A stretch of 64,000 nt of DNA from Myxococcales bacterium (GCA_020846875.1 JADLDB010000046.1:1-64000), one strand, 5' to 3'. Positions 24,114 to 36,905 are shown, numbered from the stretch's first letter. Notes: generated by a model not told the origin, from the letters alone. Numbers and translations are program-made.

Positions 24114-27053
24114 TCAGCGGTGCGCGTCGAGCCAGGCGCGGGCTCGGCGCTGCCCCTCGGCGTGGGCGGCGAACTTGAAGGTCTGCTCGGCCTCCTCGGC
24201 CAGGCTCCGGGCGCGCGGCTGCTCGCCCCCCGTCGTCCACACCGCGTGGGCCAGGGCCAGCCGCACCTCGGCGCGCAGCACCTGGTTGCCTTCGATCGTC
24301 TCCAGGCGCTCCAGCGCGCGCTCCAGCACCGGCAGGGCCTCGCGCGCCCGGCCCAGGGCCGTCAGCGCCGCGGCGGTCAGCCGCAGCACCTCCGCCGAGT
24401 CGCGCCCACCGGTCAGGCCCAGCTTCTCGGTTATCGCCCGGTAGCGCTCGAAGGTGGCCAGCGCCTCCAGCGTCTTGCTCGAGGCCACCAGCGCCCTGCC
24501 CAGCGGCAACAGGCAGGCCGCGGTGTCCGGGTGCTCGACGCCGTACTGCTGCTCGGCGATCTGCAGCGCGTGCCGCGACTGCGTGACGGCCTCCAGCGTG
24601 CGCCCCCGGGCCAGGGCCAGCATTCCGCGGATCCGCGCCAACTGCATGCGGCCCGACGGGGGCGGGCTGGCCTCGGCGGCCAGGTTCTCGGCGGCGCGCG
24701 CGAGGAAGGGCTCGGCCTCGGCGGAGCGGCCGCCGGAAATCAAGTCCTCGGCGGTGTTGAGTAGCGCTCTCGTCACCGGGAAGGCGCGCGGCCCCAGGGC
24801 CTGCTCGTTGATCTCCAGCGATCGCTGGTAGGCCGCCACCGCGCGCGCGTAGTCGCCTTCCTGCGAGGCCAGCGAGCCCAGCTCGTTCCAGGTGCCGCCC
24901 AGCGACGGGTGCTCGCTGCCCTGGTTCCGCTCGCGGATGCCGCGCGAGGCCTCGAACTCGCGCCGCGCCTGCTCCAGGTGGCCTTGCTCCATCAACACCC
25001 AGCCCACCGAAGAGTGGAGCCGCGCCACGTCGTTGCTGCTCGGCCCCTGCAGGGAAAGCGCCCCCGCCAGCGCGCGCTGGTAGCTGGCCAGCGCCGCGGC
25101 CCGCTCGCCCGCCTGCCACTGCGCGTCGCCGCGCGCCTCGTCCAGCGCCACCTCCACCGAGCGCTCGCCGCCCTGGTGGGCCAGCACGCCGGCGGCCAGG
25201 CTGGCGAGCACCAGCCCCTCGGGTGGCCGCTCCAGCCGCCAACCCACCAGCGACACCATCGCGGTGAGGATGCGCGCCGCCAGGGCGTCGTCACCCGCCG
25301 CCAGCGCCTGCCCGGCCGCGCGCTCCCACGCGGCCCGCGCCTCGACGTAGCGAAACGCCTTCAGCTCCAGCTCCCCCAGCGCGTGGAGCGCCTCGGCCTG
25401 GAAGGTGGGCACCGCCAACTGCTCCGCCGCGGCCACCGCCGGCACGATGCGCTCGCGCGCGGGCCCCAGCCGGCCCATGGCCACCAGGAGCCGCCCCTCC
25501 GCCAGTTGTTGCTCCATCCGCGACACGGCCTCCTGGGCTTCGGGCAGCAGCCGGGCGCGCGCCTCCAGCCCCTTGAGGTTGGCGCAGCCCGACAGCGGGG
25601 TGAGGCGCGCCACCGCGTCCGCCGCGTGCCCCACCAGCTCGGCGTCGGCGCTGGCCAGCTCCTGGGCCAGGGTGTGGAGCTCGTCGAGGCGGCGATCGAG
25701 GCACCCAAGGCGCAGGGCGAGCTGCGCCTCGCTCTGCTCGCGGCGCACGCGGGTGGCGTCGCACGCCTCCACCCGCGCGGCGCTCCAGGCGCCAGCCCAC
25801 AAGTCCAGGGTGTCGCGGGCGTTCTCCCAGGACACCCGGGCGAAGCTCTTTCCCGTCGCGTCGAAGGCGGCCTGGGCCCGCGCGCGGGCCTCGTCGTTCC
25901 ACACCGCCGAGAGCTTCTCGGCCGTCGCCCGGCATTCCCGCGCCGAGCGCTGCGACCACCACCACCAGCCCGAGGACGCGCCCGAGAGGACGAGCGCCAG
26001 GCCCGCCACGACAAGGACGCGGCGCCGGGCGCGCGCGGGATCGCGCGAGAGGGCGTCGAGCAGCGCCGTCATCGACGGGTGCCGCTGCGCCGGCGAGGCG
26101 GCCAGGCCCCTCACCAGGACGGGGAAGAGCCACGCCGGCACCGGCGAGCCTCTGGGCGGGGCGGGCACCTGGGCCTCGCGGGCCAGCTTCCCCAGGGTGC
26201 CGAGGTCGGGGCCGTGGAAGGGGCGCTGCCCGTACAGCGCTTCGTAGAGGGAGACGCAGAAGCCGTATTGATCGGTCGCCGGGGAGGTGTCCGCGCCGTC
26301 GTACTGCTCCGGGGCCATGTAGCCGGGGCTGCCCATCACCGCGCCCACGTGCGTCAGCGGCGTCTCGAGGGAGATGGAGTCGGACGACTCCTCGCGCAGG
26401 GCCGGCTGGCTGTCGCTGCTCGCGGTGCGGGTGGAGCGCGCCAGGCCGAAGTCGGTGACGCGGGCGCGGTCGTCTTCACCCATCAGCACGTTGGTGGGCT
26501 TGAAGTCGCGGTGCACCAGGCCTGCGGCGTGGGCCGCCTCGAGGCCCCGGCCCGCGCCGAGGAAGGCGTTCAGGACGACGCGCCACGACGGCTTCTTGTC
26601 CTTGAGCCAGGTGTTCAACGTGACGCCGCGGATCAGCTCCATCGCCACGAAGACGGACTGCTGGTCCGTGCCCACGTCGTACACCGGCACCACGTTGGGG
26701 TGGGACAGTTGGGCCATGGCCTGGGCCTCGCGGAGCAGGCGGGAGCGGCCCTCGGTGTTGCTCCCGGCCGAGGAGCCTCTGGGCGAGCGCAGCACCTTGA
26801 TGGCCACGCGGCGATCGAGCACTGGATCGTACGCGGCGTACACCAGGCCCATGCCGCCCACGCCCAGCACGTCGAGGACGACGTAGCGGCCGATGCGGGA
26901 GCCCGCCGGCTGGGGGGCGCTCTTCGACTCGACCCGCTTGCGCAGCAGGGTGTGCGCCTCGAAGTCGTCCTGGGTGACGGCCTGGCCTTCCGCCTCGCGC
27001 GTGGCGGCGCAGCGCAGACACGTCGCTTCGTCATTCGAGTGCGGGCACGCCAC
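24114..27053 (-). CDS. Ser/Thr kinase fused to a large TPR region
   Basis: I chose the GTG at 27053, giving 979 residues that begin ACPHSNDEATCLRC, a zinc-ribbon-like CxH/CxxC head common in myxobacterial kinases. An open frame continues far upstream but only as a Pro-repeat shadow of the opposite gene. The kinase domain (about 55-325) has LGVGGMGLVYAAYD, VAIK (K86), HRDFKPTN, DFGLAR and MAPEQ. A membrane helix with WWWW follows near 350. The remaining 600 residues form helical TPR-like repeats (YARAVAAYQRSLEINEQALG, then HPDTAACLLPLGRAL), a likely protein-interaction platform. The gene is divergent from the VWA lipoprotein at 27139, with 85 bp between. Confidence 0.88.
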   Translation of the reverse strand: MACPHSNDEATCLRCAATREAEGQAVTQDDFEAHTLLRKRVESKSAPQPAGSRIGRYVVLDVLGVGGMGLVYAAYDPVLDRRVAIKVLRSPRGSSAGSNTEGRSRLLREAQAMAQLSHPNVVPVYDVGTDQQSVFVAMELIRGVTLNTWLKDKKPSWRVVLNAFLGAGRGLEAAHAAGLVHRDFKPTNVLMGEDDRARVTDFGLARSTRTASSDSQPALREESSDSISLETPLTHVGAVMGSPGYMAPEQYDGADTSPATDQYGFCVSLYEALYGQRPFHGPDLGTLGKLAREAQVPAPPRGSPVPAWLFPVLVRGLAASPAQRHPSMTALLDALSRDPARARRRVLVVAGLALVLSGASSGWWWWSQRSARECRATAEKLSAVWNDEARARAQAAFDATGKSFARVSWENARDTLDLWAGAWSAARVEACDATRVRREQSEAQLALRLGCLDRRLDELHTLAQELASADAELVGHAADAVARLTPLSGCANLKGLEARARLLPEAQEAVSRMEQQLAEGRLLVAMGRLGPARERIVPAVAAAEQLAVPTFQAEALHALGELELKAFRYVEARAAWERAAGQALAAGDDALAARILTAMVSLVGWRLERPPEGLVLASLAAGVLAHQGGERSVEVALDEARGDAQWQAGERAAALASYQRALAGALSLQGPSSNDVARLHSSVGWVLMEQGHLEQARREFEASRGIRERNQGSEHPSLGGTWNELGSLASQEGDYARAVAAYQRSLEINEQALGPRAFPVTRALLNTAEDLISGGRSAEAEPFLARAAENLAAEASPPPSGRMQLARIRGMLALARGRTLEAVTQSRHALQIAEQQYGVEHPDTAACLLPLGRALVASSKTLEALATFERYRAITEKLGLTGGRDSAEVLRLTAAALTALGRAREALPVLERALERLETIEGNQVLRAEVRLALAHAVWTTGGEQPRARSLAEEAEQTFKFAAHAEGQRRARAWLDAHR

Positions 27054-27138
27054 GGAGGAGGACACTCTACTTCGGGCGCTGGGGGCGCGGGTTTGGCTAT
27101 GCTGCGCCCCTTCACGGAAGTCCCTTCGGGTGGTGCCC

Positions 27139-29709
27139 ATGAAAACGCTTCGTCTCGTCTTCCCGGCCGTGGCGGCCGTGTGGTTCCTCGGGGGGTGTTC
27201 GGCTCCTCCGACGGCCCTGTGTGACTCCACCACCTGTGCCGGCTGCTGCGACACCTCAGGCATCTGCCAGCCGGGCCTCGACAACGGGGCCTGCGGGCAG
27301 ACGGGCGCGCTGTGCACGACGTGCGCGCCCGGGCTGCGCTGCTCTCTGGGGGTCTGCATTCCCGGAGGCTCGGGCGGCGGCGGTGGCGGTGTCGGCGGCG
27401 GCGGGGGAGGAGGTGTCGGTGGCGGCAGCGGCGGCGGAATGGGCGGAGGCGGCGGCGACGACGGCGGCGTGGGTGGAGGCACTGGCGGCGGTGTCGGCGG
27501 CGGAGTGGGCGGCGGTGTCGGCGGCGGAGTGGGCGGCGGTGTCGGCGGCGGAGTGGGAGGCGGAGTGGGCGGCGGAGTGGGCGGCGGTGTCGGCGGCGGT
27601 GTCGGCGGCGGTGTCGGCGGCGGTGTCGGCGGCGGCGTGGGCGGCGGCACCGGTGGTGGAGCAGGCGGCGGCACCGGCGGCGGCGGCAGCGCGTGCGGGC
27701 CGAGCACCTGCGCCGGCTGTTGCAGCGGCGCCATGTGCCTGTCGACGACGCAGCAGACGGCGGCGCAGTGCGGCACTAGCGGCGTGGCCTGCGTGGCGTG
27801 CCCTGCGGGCCAGGTGTGCACCAACGGCGCGTGCGTGGCGTCCAGCACCTGCGACGCGACCTCCTGCGCGGCTGGCTGCTGTGTGGGGCCGCTCTGCCTG
27901 CCCTTCGCCTCGCAGAACGTGGGGGTGTGCGGCACGGGCGGCGCCACCTGTCAGAGCTGCGGCTCCGGCACCAGCTGCACCATGGGCCAGTGCACCTCCA
28001 GCGGCACCTGTAACGCCAGCACCTGCCCCATGGGCTGCTGCTCGGGGAACCTGTGCGTCCCGTACGTGAGCCAGTCGGCGGCCAACTGCGGCACCGCCGG
28101 CGCGGCCTGCAGCGCGTGCACCTCGCCCAACGTGTGCGTCAGCGGCGCCTGCACCGGGGGCACCGCGTGCGACTTCTTCAGCTGCACCGGGTGTTGTCAG
28201 GGCAACTCCTGCATCGCGACGACTGGCCAGTCCGCCTCCATCTGCGGCCTCAACGGCGCGGCCTGCGCGGCGTGCTCCGGCGGGGCGGCCTGTGCAGGAG
28301 GCGTGTGCACCGGCGGCACCACCTGCAACGCCACCACCTGCGCGAGCGGCTGCTGCAGCGGCAACACCTGCGTCACCAGCACCAGCGCCACGGCCTGCGG
28401 CCACAGCGGCTCGGCGTGCGTGGGCTGCGGCGCGGTGAAGACGTGCACCGCGGGCACCTGCGTGTCCACCACCAGCCCCAACTGCGTCGTCATCACCCCC
28501 AACGACTACGACTTCGGCACGGTGCAGACGGGCTGCCGCTCGGCGGTGAAGAGCTTCACGCTGCGCAACGTGTGCGTCACCGCGGTGACGTTGAACGCCG
28601 TCGGCGTGGCGGGCTCGGCGGCCTTCACCGCGGCGGGCCTGCCGGCCTTCCCTTCGACGCTGGCGGCCAACGCCACCCAGGCCTTCACCATCACCTTCGC
28701 GCCGACGGCGGTGGGGCCGGTGAGCGCCAGCCTGGTGGTGGGGGTCACCCAGTCGGCCATGTCCGCGGTGTACCAGACGCAGCTGACCGGCTCCGGCGCC
28801 GCCACCGGCGCCAACGTGGAGACCTTCACCATTCCCCAGAAGTCGGACGTGCTGCTGATCGTCGACAACTCCTGCTCGATGGCCACCGCGCAGGCGGCGC
28901 TGGGTGCCAACGCCAACGCCTTCCTCGCCTACGCCCTCGGGGCGGGGGTGGACTTCAACCTCGCGGTCACCACCACCGACTTCACCGCCACCGGAGCGCG
29001 CGGCGCCTTCGTGGGCACTTCACCGGTGGTCCTCAAGAGCAGCACGCCCAACCTGCTGTCCGTCTTCAACCAGCGGGTGAACGTGGGCAGCAGCGGCTCG
29101 GGCCTCGAGGTGATGTTCCAGCCGGCGCTGGCGGCGCTGACGCCGCCCCTCATCACCGGCACCAACCTGGGCTTCCTGCGCGGAGACGCCAACCTGTCGG
29201 TGCTGGTGCTCACCGACGCCGTCGAGCAGTCGCCGCAGACGGTGGACTGGTACCTGGAGCAGTTCCTCGCCATCAAGGGCTGGCGGCAGCGCAACCGCTT
29301 CTCCTTCAGCTTCATCGGGCCCACGCAGGTGACGCCTTCCGGTACGTGCACCTACGACGGCAGCCCCACGCCGGACGTCGACGAGCAGCAGATGATCGCC
29401 CGCAGCGGCGGCGTGGTGGCGGAGATCTGCAACATCTTCAACCCCACCGTGTGGCGCCCGGAGGCGCAGCGGGTAGGCCAGGCGGTCTTCGGGGCGCGCG
29501 CCACCTGGTTCCTCACCGGGGTGCCTTCTCCGGCGACGGCGGCCGGGCTGACCGTCTCCATCGGCGGGGTGGTGGTGCCGGAGCTGGGCGGCAACGGGCG
29601 CAACTGGAGCTACGACGGGATGCGGAACGCGGTGGTCTTCGAGGCGCGCTCGCTGCCCGCGCCAGGCCAGTCGGTCAGCTTCGTCTACGGCGTGGCCTGC
29701 ACGCCCTGA
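27139..29709 (+). CDS. Lipoprotein with Gly-repeat, Cys-rich modules, Ig-like domain and VWA domain
   Basis: The 856-residue protein starts at the ATG at 27139 and has lipobox FLGGC (Cys20). A Cys-rich first module is followed by about 100 residues of GGGVGGG repeats. Five or six Cys-rich modules of about 45 residues then recur, each opening CxxxxCxxGCCxGxxC. The C-terminal part has an Ig-like choice-of-anchor domain (DFGTVQTGCRSAVKSFTLRN) and a VWA domain (about 560-780) with the MIDAS-like motif DNSCSM. The repeats probably form an extended stalk that presents the VWA domain outside the cell. The partner or ligand is unknown. RNA is likely to start in the 85 bp shared with the divergent kinase gene. 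Confidence 0.82.
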   Translation: MKTLRLVFPAVAAVWFLGGCSAPPTALCDSTTCAGCCDTSGICQPGLDNGACGQTGALCTTCAPGLRCSLGVCIPGGSGGGGGGVGGGGGGGVGGGSGGGMGGGGGDDGGVGGGTGGGVGGGVGGGVGGGVGGGVGGGVGGGVGGGVGGGVGGGVGGGVGGGVGGGVGGGTGGGAGGGTGGGGSACGPSTCAGCCSGAMCLSTTQQTAAQCGTSGVACVACPAGQVCTNGACVASSTCDATSCAAGCCVGPLCLPFASQNVGVCGTGGATCQSCGSGTSCTMGQCTSSGTCNASTCPMGCCSGNLCVPYVSQSAANCGTAGAACSACTSPNVCVSGACTGGTACDFFSCTGCCQGNSCIATTGQSASICGLNGAACAACSGGAACAGGVCTGGTTCNATTCASGCCSGNTCVTSTSATACGHSGSACVGCGAVKTCTAGTCVSTTSPNCVVITPNDYDFGTVQTGCRSAVKSFTLRNVCVTAVTLNAVGVAGSAAFTAAGLPAFPSTLAANATQAFTITFAPTAVGPVSASLVVGVTQSAMSAVYQTQLTGSGAATGANVETFTIPQKSDVLLIVDNSCSMATAQAALGANANAFLAYALGAGVDFNLAVTTTDFTATGARGAFVGTSPVVLKSSTPNLLSVFNQRVNVGSSGSGLEVMFQPALAALTPPLITGTNLGFLRGDANLSVLVLTDAVEQSPQTVDWYLEQFLAIKGWRQRNRFSFSFIGPTQVTPSGTCTYDGSPTPDVDEQQMIARSGGVVAEICNIFNPTVWRPEAQRVGQAVFGARATWFLTGVPSPATAAGLTVSIGGVVVPELGGNGRNWSYDGMRNAVVFEARSLPAPGQSVSFVYGVACTP
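27367..27690 (+). repeat. Short GC-rich tandem repeat coding for GGGVGGG units
   Basis: The stretch is built from near-copies of a 12-base unit, alternating GGCGGCGGTGTC and GGCGGAGTGGGC forms, so each unit encodes Gly-Gly-Gly-Val-type tetrapeptides. It lies inside the lipoprotein gene at 27139. Such near-perfect repeats can change length by slippage. They also keep the opposite strand free of stop codons and so produce a long spurious Pro-rich frame. Confidence 0.8.
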
Positions 29710-29805
29710 AGCCGCGCGCGTCAAGCGCCGTCGTCGCACACGCGCCGGGGCGCGAGAGATCCACTGGCAGCGAGCGCACCTTCCGTGCGATGTCACCCGT
29801 CACGC

Positions 29806-30294
29806 ATGGCGAGGCTCTCGGGGCTCCAGGTGGTCCGTTCCACGGTCGATGGCTACGGGGTCATCACCACCCGCTTCCGGAAGCAGGGCTCGGTGATCGC
29901 CGACGTGGACGGCGTGCTGTGGCGGGAAGGCGAGGAGCGGGACGATCGCTACTCGCTCATCCTCGAGCCGGGCGTCTTCTTCGACATGGTGGACCAGACG
30001 CGCTGGGTGAACCACTCCTGCGAGCCCAACGTGGTGGTGGAGGCGGGCCTCACCCGCGCCGGAAACGGCTGGGCCCAGCTTCAGGCGCTGCGCGACCTCG
30101 AGGCGGGTGAAGAGCTCTTCTACGACTACGCGCTCCCGGCCGAGCTGAAGGAGCCGTGCTGTTGCCGCACGAAGAGCTGCCGCGGGTGGATCGTCGACGC
30201 GCAGGCGCTGGGCACGGTGATCGCCCCGGTGCGGTGGGCGCCTGTCCTCGCGGCCCGGCCTACGCCACGCCGCTCGCGCCTCAGGAGCGCCTGA
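29806..30294 (+). CDS. SET-domain protein with post-SET cysteine cluster (putative lysine methyltransferase)
   Basis: The 162-residue protein, from the ATG at 29806, is essentially one SET domain. The N-terminal GYGVITTRFRKQGSVI is the usual SET opening, RWVNHSCEPNVVVE is the NHSCxPN pseudoknot motif, and EELFYDYA supplies the catalytic tyrosine. CCCRTKSCRG is a post-SET-like cysteine cluster that usually binds zinc. These are S-adenosylmethionine-dependent protein-lysine methyltransferase features. Bacterial SET proteins modify DNA-binding or ribosomal proteins in the few known cases; the substrate here is unknown. A basic tail ends the protein. The 223 bp to carB hold only a 23-codon frame at 30295-30366, which I do not call as a gene. 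Confidence 0.85.
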   Translation: MARLSGLQVVRSTVDGYGVITTRFRKQGSVIADVDGVLWREGEERDDRYSLILEPGVFFDMVDQTRWVNHSCEPNVVVEAGLTRAGNGWAQLQALRDLEAGEELFYDYALPAELKEPCCCRTKSCRGWIVDAQALGTVIAPVRWAPVLAARPTPRRSRLRSA

Positions 30295-30517
30295 ATGCCG
30301 CACCCGCGCTGGGCCCTGTCGCCTTTAGCCATCGCGCAGGACGGCGAGCTCTACGTGGCGAGGTGACGAGAGCGGTGTCTGTGACGGCCGGGCCGACGAG
30401 GCACAGCGCGGCGACGCGGGCGTCGTGGGCGTCGTGGACCTTCGGAAGGACTGCCTTCAGCCGACGCGGCGAATCGGCCTCCCCGCAGAGCCGAAGTTGG
30501 GCTAGCAGGCGCTCGCC

Positions 30518-33760
<3,243 letters not shown>

Positions 33761-33779
33761 GGTCGCCCTGGCGGCGTGC

Positions 33780-34484
33780 CTACCAGCGCACCGCGGCCAC
33801 CAGCCCGGCCTGCCCCGGCCCGAGGTACGGCCGCACCTTCAGCCCCGACGGCGCCTGGTCGGTGAGCTGCCGCTTCAGCTTCCCGTTGTAGCCGCTCACC
33901 AGCCCCGTCATCTCGTCGCGCGACAGCACGTTGGGGTTGCTCCACCAGGCCAGCGTCGCCAGGAGCGAGCCCACCACCAGGCTGGACACCAGCACTGCGG
34001 AGCCGGCCGTCTCGTACGCCATGTGCCGGGGCACGCACACCTCGTTGTAGAACTTCACGTCGGCCTCGCACTCCGGCGTGGCCGCCGAGGGCGCGAGCGC
34101 GATGAGGCCGATTCCCACCGCCGAGCCCACCACCGCCACCACCCCCGCGCTGATCGCCAGCCCCAGGCGCCGGCGCGAGAGCGTGTCGCTGCGCTCGAGC
34201 AGATCCGTCCGCCCGGCGCGCTCGAACACCTCGCGGGGCGTCAGCTTCGCCCGCTGCTTTCCTTCGTACACCTGGCCCTTCTCGTCCACCGTCAGCAGCC
34301 GCTCGTAGAAGGCCAGCGGGACGGAAGGCGGCTCCACGACGGGCGTCGGGTCCGGCGGAGGCGGAGGCGAGAGCGCGGAGGGGAGCTCCGCTGGCGCGGC
34401 CGATGCCGCCTCGGTCGCGTCCTGGGCCAGGGCCGGTGCGCTCGCCAGCAGCACCAGCAGGCTGGTAGTCGTCCACGCGGTCAC
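33780..34484 (-). CDS. Secreted/membrane protein of unknown function
   Basis: Starting at the GTG at 34484, the 234-residue protein has a signal peptide ending SAPALAQ, a Pro/Ala-rich linker, and a soluble part LAFYERLLTVDEKGQVYEGK. Two hydrophobic helices follow (about 108-130 and 155-180) before a short C-terminal segment. The arrangement resembles other small secreted proteins in this window that carry two helices near the end (21180-22328, 42912-43745), but the sequences are not obviously related. No family is recognised. It is divergent from the patatin gene, with 91 bp between the starts. Confidence 0.65.
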   Translation of the reverse strand: MTAWTTTSLLVLLASAPALAQDATEAASAAPAELPSALSPPPPPDPTPVVEPPSVPLAFYERLLTVDEKGQVYEGKQRAKLTPREVFERAGRTDLLERSDTLSRRRLGLAISAGVVAVVGSAVGIGLIALAPSAATPECEADVKFYNEVCVPRHMAYETAGSAVLVSSLVVGSLLATLAWWSNPNVLSRDEMTGLVSGYNGKLKRQLTDQAPSGLKVRPYLGPGQAGLVAAVRW

Positions 34485-34575
34485 GCTCGCATCCTCGCAC
34501 CGGCGGCAGGCCCTGCCCACCACGTTGCGCGTTCGCCGTGACGACCCGGACTCCCGACGCTACGGTGCCACCGCC

Positions 34576-36852
34576 ATGAGGCGCCGGTTCCTCTTCGCGA
34601 TCCTCTTCGCCGTCCCCGCCCTCGCCCAGGCGCCTGCGCCCACCACCGTGGCGTTCACCATCTCGGGGGGCGCGGCGCTGGGCAACTACGAAGCGGGCTA
34701 CGTCTGGTACCTGAGCGAGCTCAACGCGCTCAACCCCCGGTTGGGCGACGCGCGCATCTTCACCGGCACCTCCGCCGGCAGCGCCAACGCGCTGGTCGCC
34801 TTGATGGATCGCTGCCGGCCCTCGCCCGCCCGCCCGCAGGACAGCCTGGGCTACAAGCTGTGGGTGCCCGTGGGCATGGACACGCTCTTCGAGCCGTCGG
34901 CCACCACCCCCATCGGCGCCCTCGATCGCAGACCGTTGATCGACGGCATCGAGCGGCTGCGCGCGGCGTGGAACGAAGGCCTGGCCGAGTCCTGCGACGC
35001 GGTGCTGGGCGTGTCCGTCACGCGCCTCGAGCCCGTCGAGGAAGCGGTGGCGCTGCACAAGTCCATCCCCCGCGCGCTGGAGCACTTCGTGGTGCGCATT
35101 CGCGGCCAGGGCCCGGGCAAGCCGCCCGTGGTGCACAACTATGGCTTCGCCGCCTCGCGCCGCCGCTTCGCCTTGCTGCCCACCGGGCCGGACGGACAGG
35201 TCGCCTTCGAGGCGCTGATGCCCGCCCTCCTCGCGTCCATGGCCATCCCGGTGGCCTTCGCGCCCGTCAGCGTGCCCCACTGCATCAGCGACACCATCGA
35301 GGGGCGCTGCGAAGGCGACGCGGTGAAGACGGCGCTGTTCCAGGACGGCGGCTTCTTCGACAACCAGCCGGTGCGGCTGGCCGCCAGCATCGCGCTGCGC
35401 AGCTTCCAGCGCGAAGGTGGCGCCGGCTTCCTCGACTCGCCGCTGGCCCGCGAGACGCTGCCGGAGGGCTTCGGCTTCGTGGTGGTGGATCACTCCACCC
35501 GCGAGTACCCGTCGTCGAGGTCGGACATCCCCATCCCCCTCGCCGGGGGCGGCCCCGTCCTCACCGCGACCGTGCCCTACCTGGGCTACGTGGTGCAGCA
35601 GGCGGTGCTGACCGCGCACCACCGCGAGCTGCTCACGCTGCTGGAGCAGCACCCCGAAGTGGCGCTCGACTCGGTGGCCACGCCCGTCGCCGATCCCCCG
35701 CTGTCGGAGCAACTGGCCACCCTCTTCGGCTTCTTCGATCGCGGCCTGCGCGACTTCGACTTCCAGTTGGGGATGCGCGACGCGCGGCGCTTCGCTGATC
35801 AATGGATCGTCCCTCGCCAGCAGGAGCGCGGGGCTTCGGTCGAGCTTCTCTGGCCGGAAGACGCCCCGGCCCGCGCCACCGACAGCGCTCGCGCCGGCTG
35901 GCGTGGCTTCCGCTGCCTGCGCGCGGTGTTCGACGGCGCGGGCACCCCCGAGGGCTGCAGCGATCCCGACCTGGTGGACTTCCGCGCCGCCGCGCAGGTG
36001 ACGCTCGAGCGGCTCAACCACCACTGCGCCACCCTGGCGGCCGCCGACCGGAAGGGCCGCCACGCGCTGCCGGAGACGGCGCACCCGCGCTGCAGGGCGG
36101 CCTTCACCGGCGCGCTGCCCCCGGTGATGCCGGGGCTGACGTTGGGGGACGACTGGCGGCCCGGGGCCGACGAAGACGAGCTGAACTGGACCCTTCGCCG
36201 CCTCGGCCAGCATGGCTTCGGCTTCGTCGATCTCCACGTCGAGCGCGGCGACTACCGGGCGGCCCAGCGCGCGGTCTCGCGGACGCTGAGCGACATCGTC
36301 AAGACGCTGGGCGATCGCCAGGACGGGGGGCTGGTCTTCGCGCTCGCGGCCAGCGCCGTGCACGACCTGGTCGTCGACGTCCCGCCCGATCACGAGCTGC
36401 ACGCGCTCCTCGGCAACGGGGTGGAGCTCGGCTACAGCGGCACGAAGGGCACGTCCTCGCTGGGCTGGCTGCGCGGACACGCCGGCCTGCGCCTCGACGG
36501 CGTAGCGTCCCTCTTCGGGCCTTCGGAGTACCGCCACCTCACCGTGTCCCTGATGGCCGGCGCCGAGTTCCAGGTGAAGGCGCTTTCAGCCAGCATGCTG
36601 AAGAGCCGGCTGGGCCTGCGCCTGGGCTTCTCCTTCTCGACCGCGGATCGCCTGGGCTTCGGCGCCTGCCCGGTGGACACGCAGCTCCTCAAGCCCTGCA
36701 GCAACCCGGTGATCGAGGCGTACTACGCGGCGTCGCTCCTCGGCCGCATCCGCGGGCAGTTCGGCGTGGCCTTCCTGCCCGGCGTCCTGCCCGGCACCAC
36801 CAGCAGCGTGCTGCTCACCCCCGGCATCGGCGGCGAATACGAGTGGCCCTGA
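34576..36852 (+). CDS. Secreted patatin-like phospholipase with beta-rich C-terminus
   Basis: The 758-residue protein has a signal peptide ending PALAQ. The patatin domain (about 25-285) shows the oxyanion glycine loop ISGGAALGNYEAGY, the nucleophile elbow GTSAG (Ser66) and the DGG motif (Asp257 in FQDGGFFDNQ), the catalytic dyad of patatin lipases. After a charged central part, the last 170 residues alternate hydrophobic and polar residues (LTVSLMAGAEFQVKALSAS, then SRLGLRLGFSFSTADRLG) and could form membrane beta-strands. That would place the enzyme in the outer membrane, like the PlpD type Vd secretion proteins; this is inferred. Lipid substrate unknown. Confidence 0.85.
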   Translation: MRRRFLFAILFAVPALAQAPAPTTVAFTISGGAALGNYEAGYVWYLSELNALNPRLGDARIFTGTSAGSANALVALMDRCRPSPARPQDSLGYKLWVPVGMDTLFEPSATTPIGALDRRPLIDGIERLRAAWNEGLAESCDAVLGVSVTRLEPVEEAVALHKSIPRALEHFVVRIRGQGPGKPPVVHNYGFAASRRRFALLPTGPDGQVAFEALMPALLASMAIPVAFAPVSVPHCISDTIEGRCEGDAVKTALFQDGGFFDNQPVRLAASIALRSFQREGGAGFLDSPLARETLPEGFGFVVVDHSTREYPSSRSDIPIPLAGGGPVLTATVPYLGYVVQQAVLTAHHRELLTLLEQHPEVALDSVATPVADPPLSEQLATLFGFFDRGLRDFDFQLGMRDARRFADQWIVPRQQERGASVELLWPEDAPARATDSARAGWRGFRCLRAVFDGAGTPEGCSDPDLVDFRAAAQVTLERLNHHCATLAAADRKGRHALPETAHPRCRAAFTGALPPVMPGLTLGDDWRPGADEDELNWTLRRLGQHGFGFVDLHVERGDYRAAQRAVSRTLSDIVKTLGDRQDGGLVFALAASAVHDLVVDVPPDHELHALLGNGVELGYSGTKGTSSLGWLRGHAGLRLDGVASLFGPSEYRHLTVSLMAGAEFQVKALSASMLKSRLGLRLGFSFSTADRLGFGACPVDTQLLKPCSNPVIEAYYAASLLGRIRGQFGVAFLPGVLPGTTSSVLLTPGIGGEYEWP

Positions 36853-36905
36853 CGCGTCAGCGGGTAAGCTCGCCGCCGCCCGCCGCTTTCCAAGGAGCCT
36901 TCCTC

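Noticed and set aside
27367-27690. Repeat array as a possible CRISPR or G-quadruplex locus
   Set aside because: Units are 12 bp, in phase with coding Gly codons, and without spacers; G-runs are too far apart for a canonical quadruplex.
27054-27947. Upstream Pro-rich extension of the TPR kinase gene into 27947
   Set aside because: It is the antisense of the GGGVGGG repeat gene. The GTG at 27053 gives a normal zinc-ribbon kinase start.
30295-30366. A 23-codon frame directly after the SET gene
   Set aside because: Too short, no ribosome-binding site and no recognisable motif; left as intergenic.
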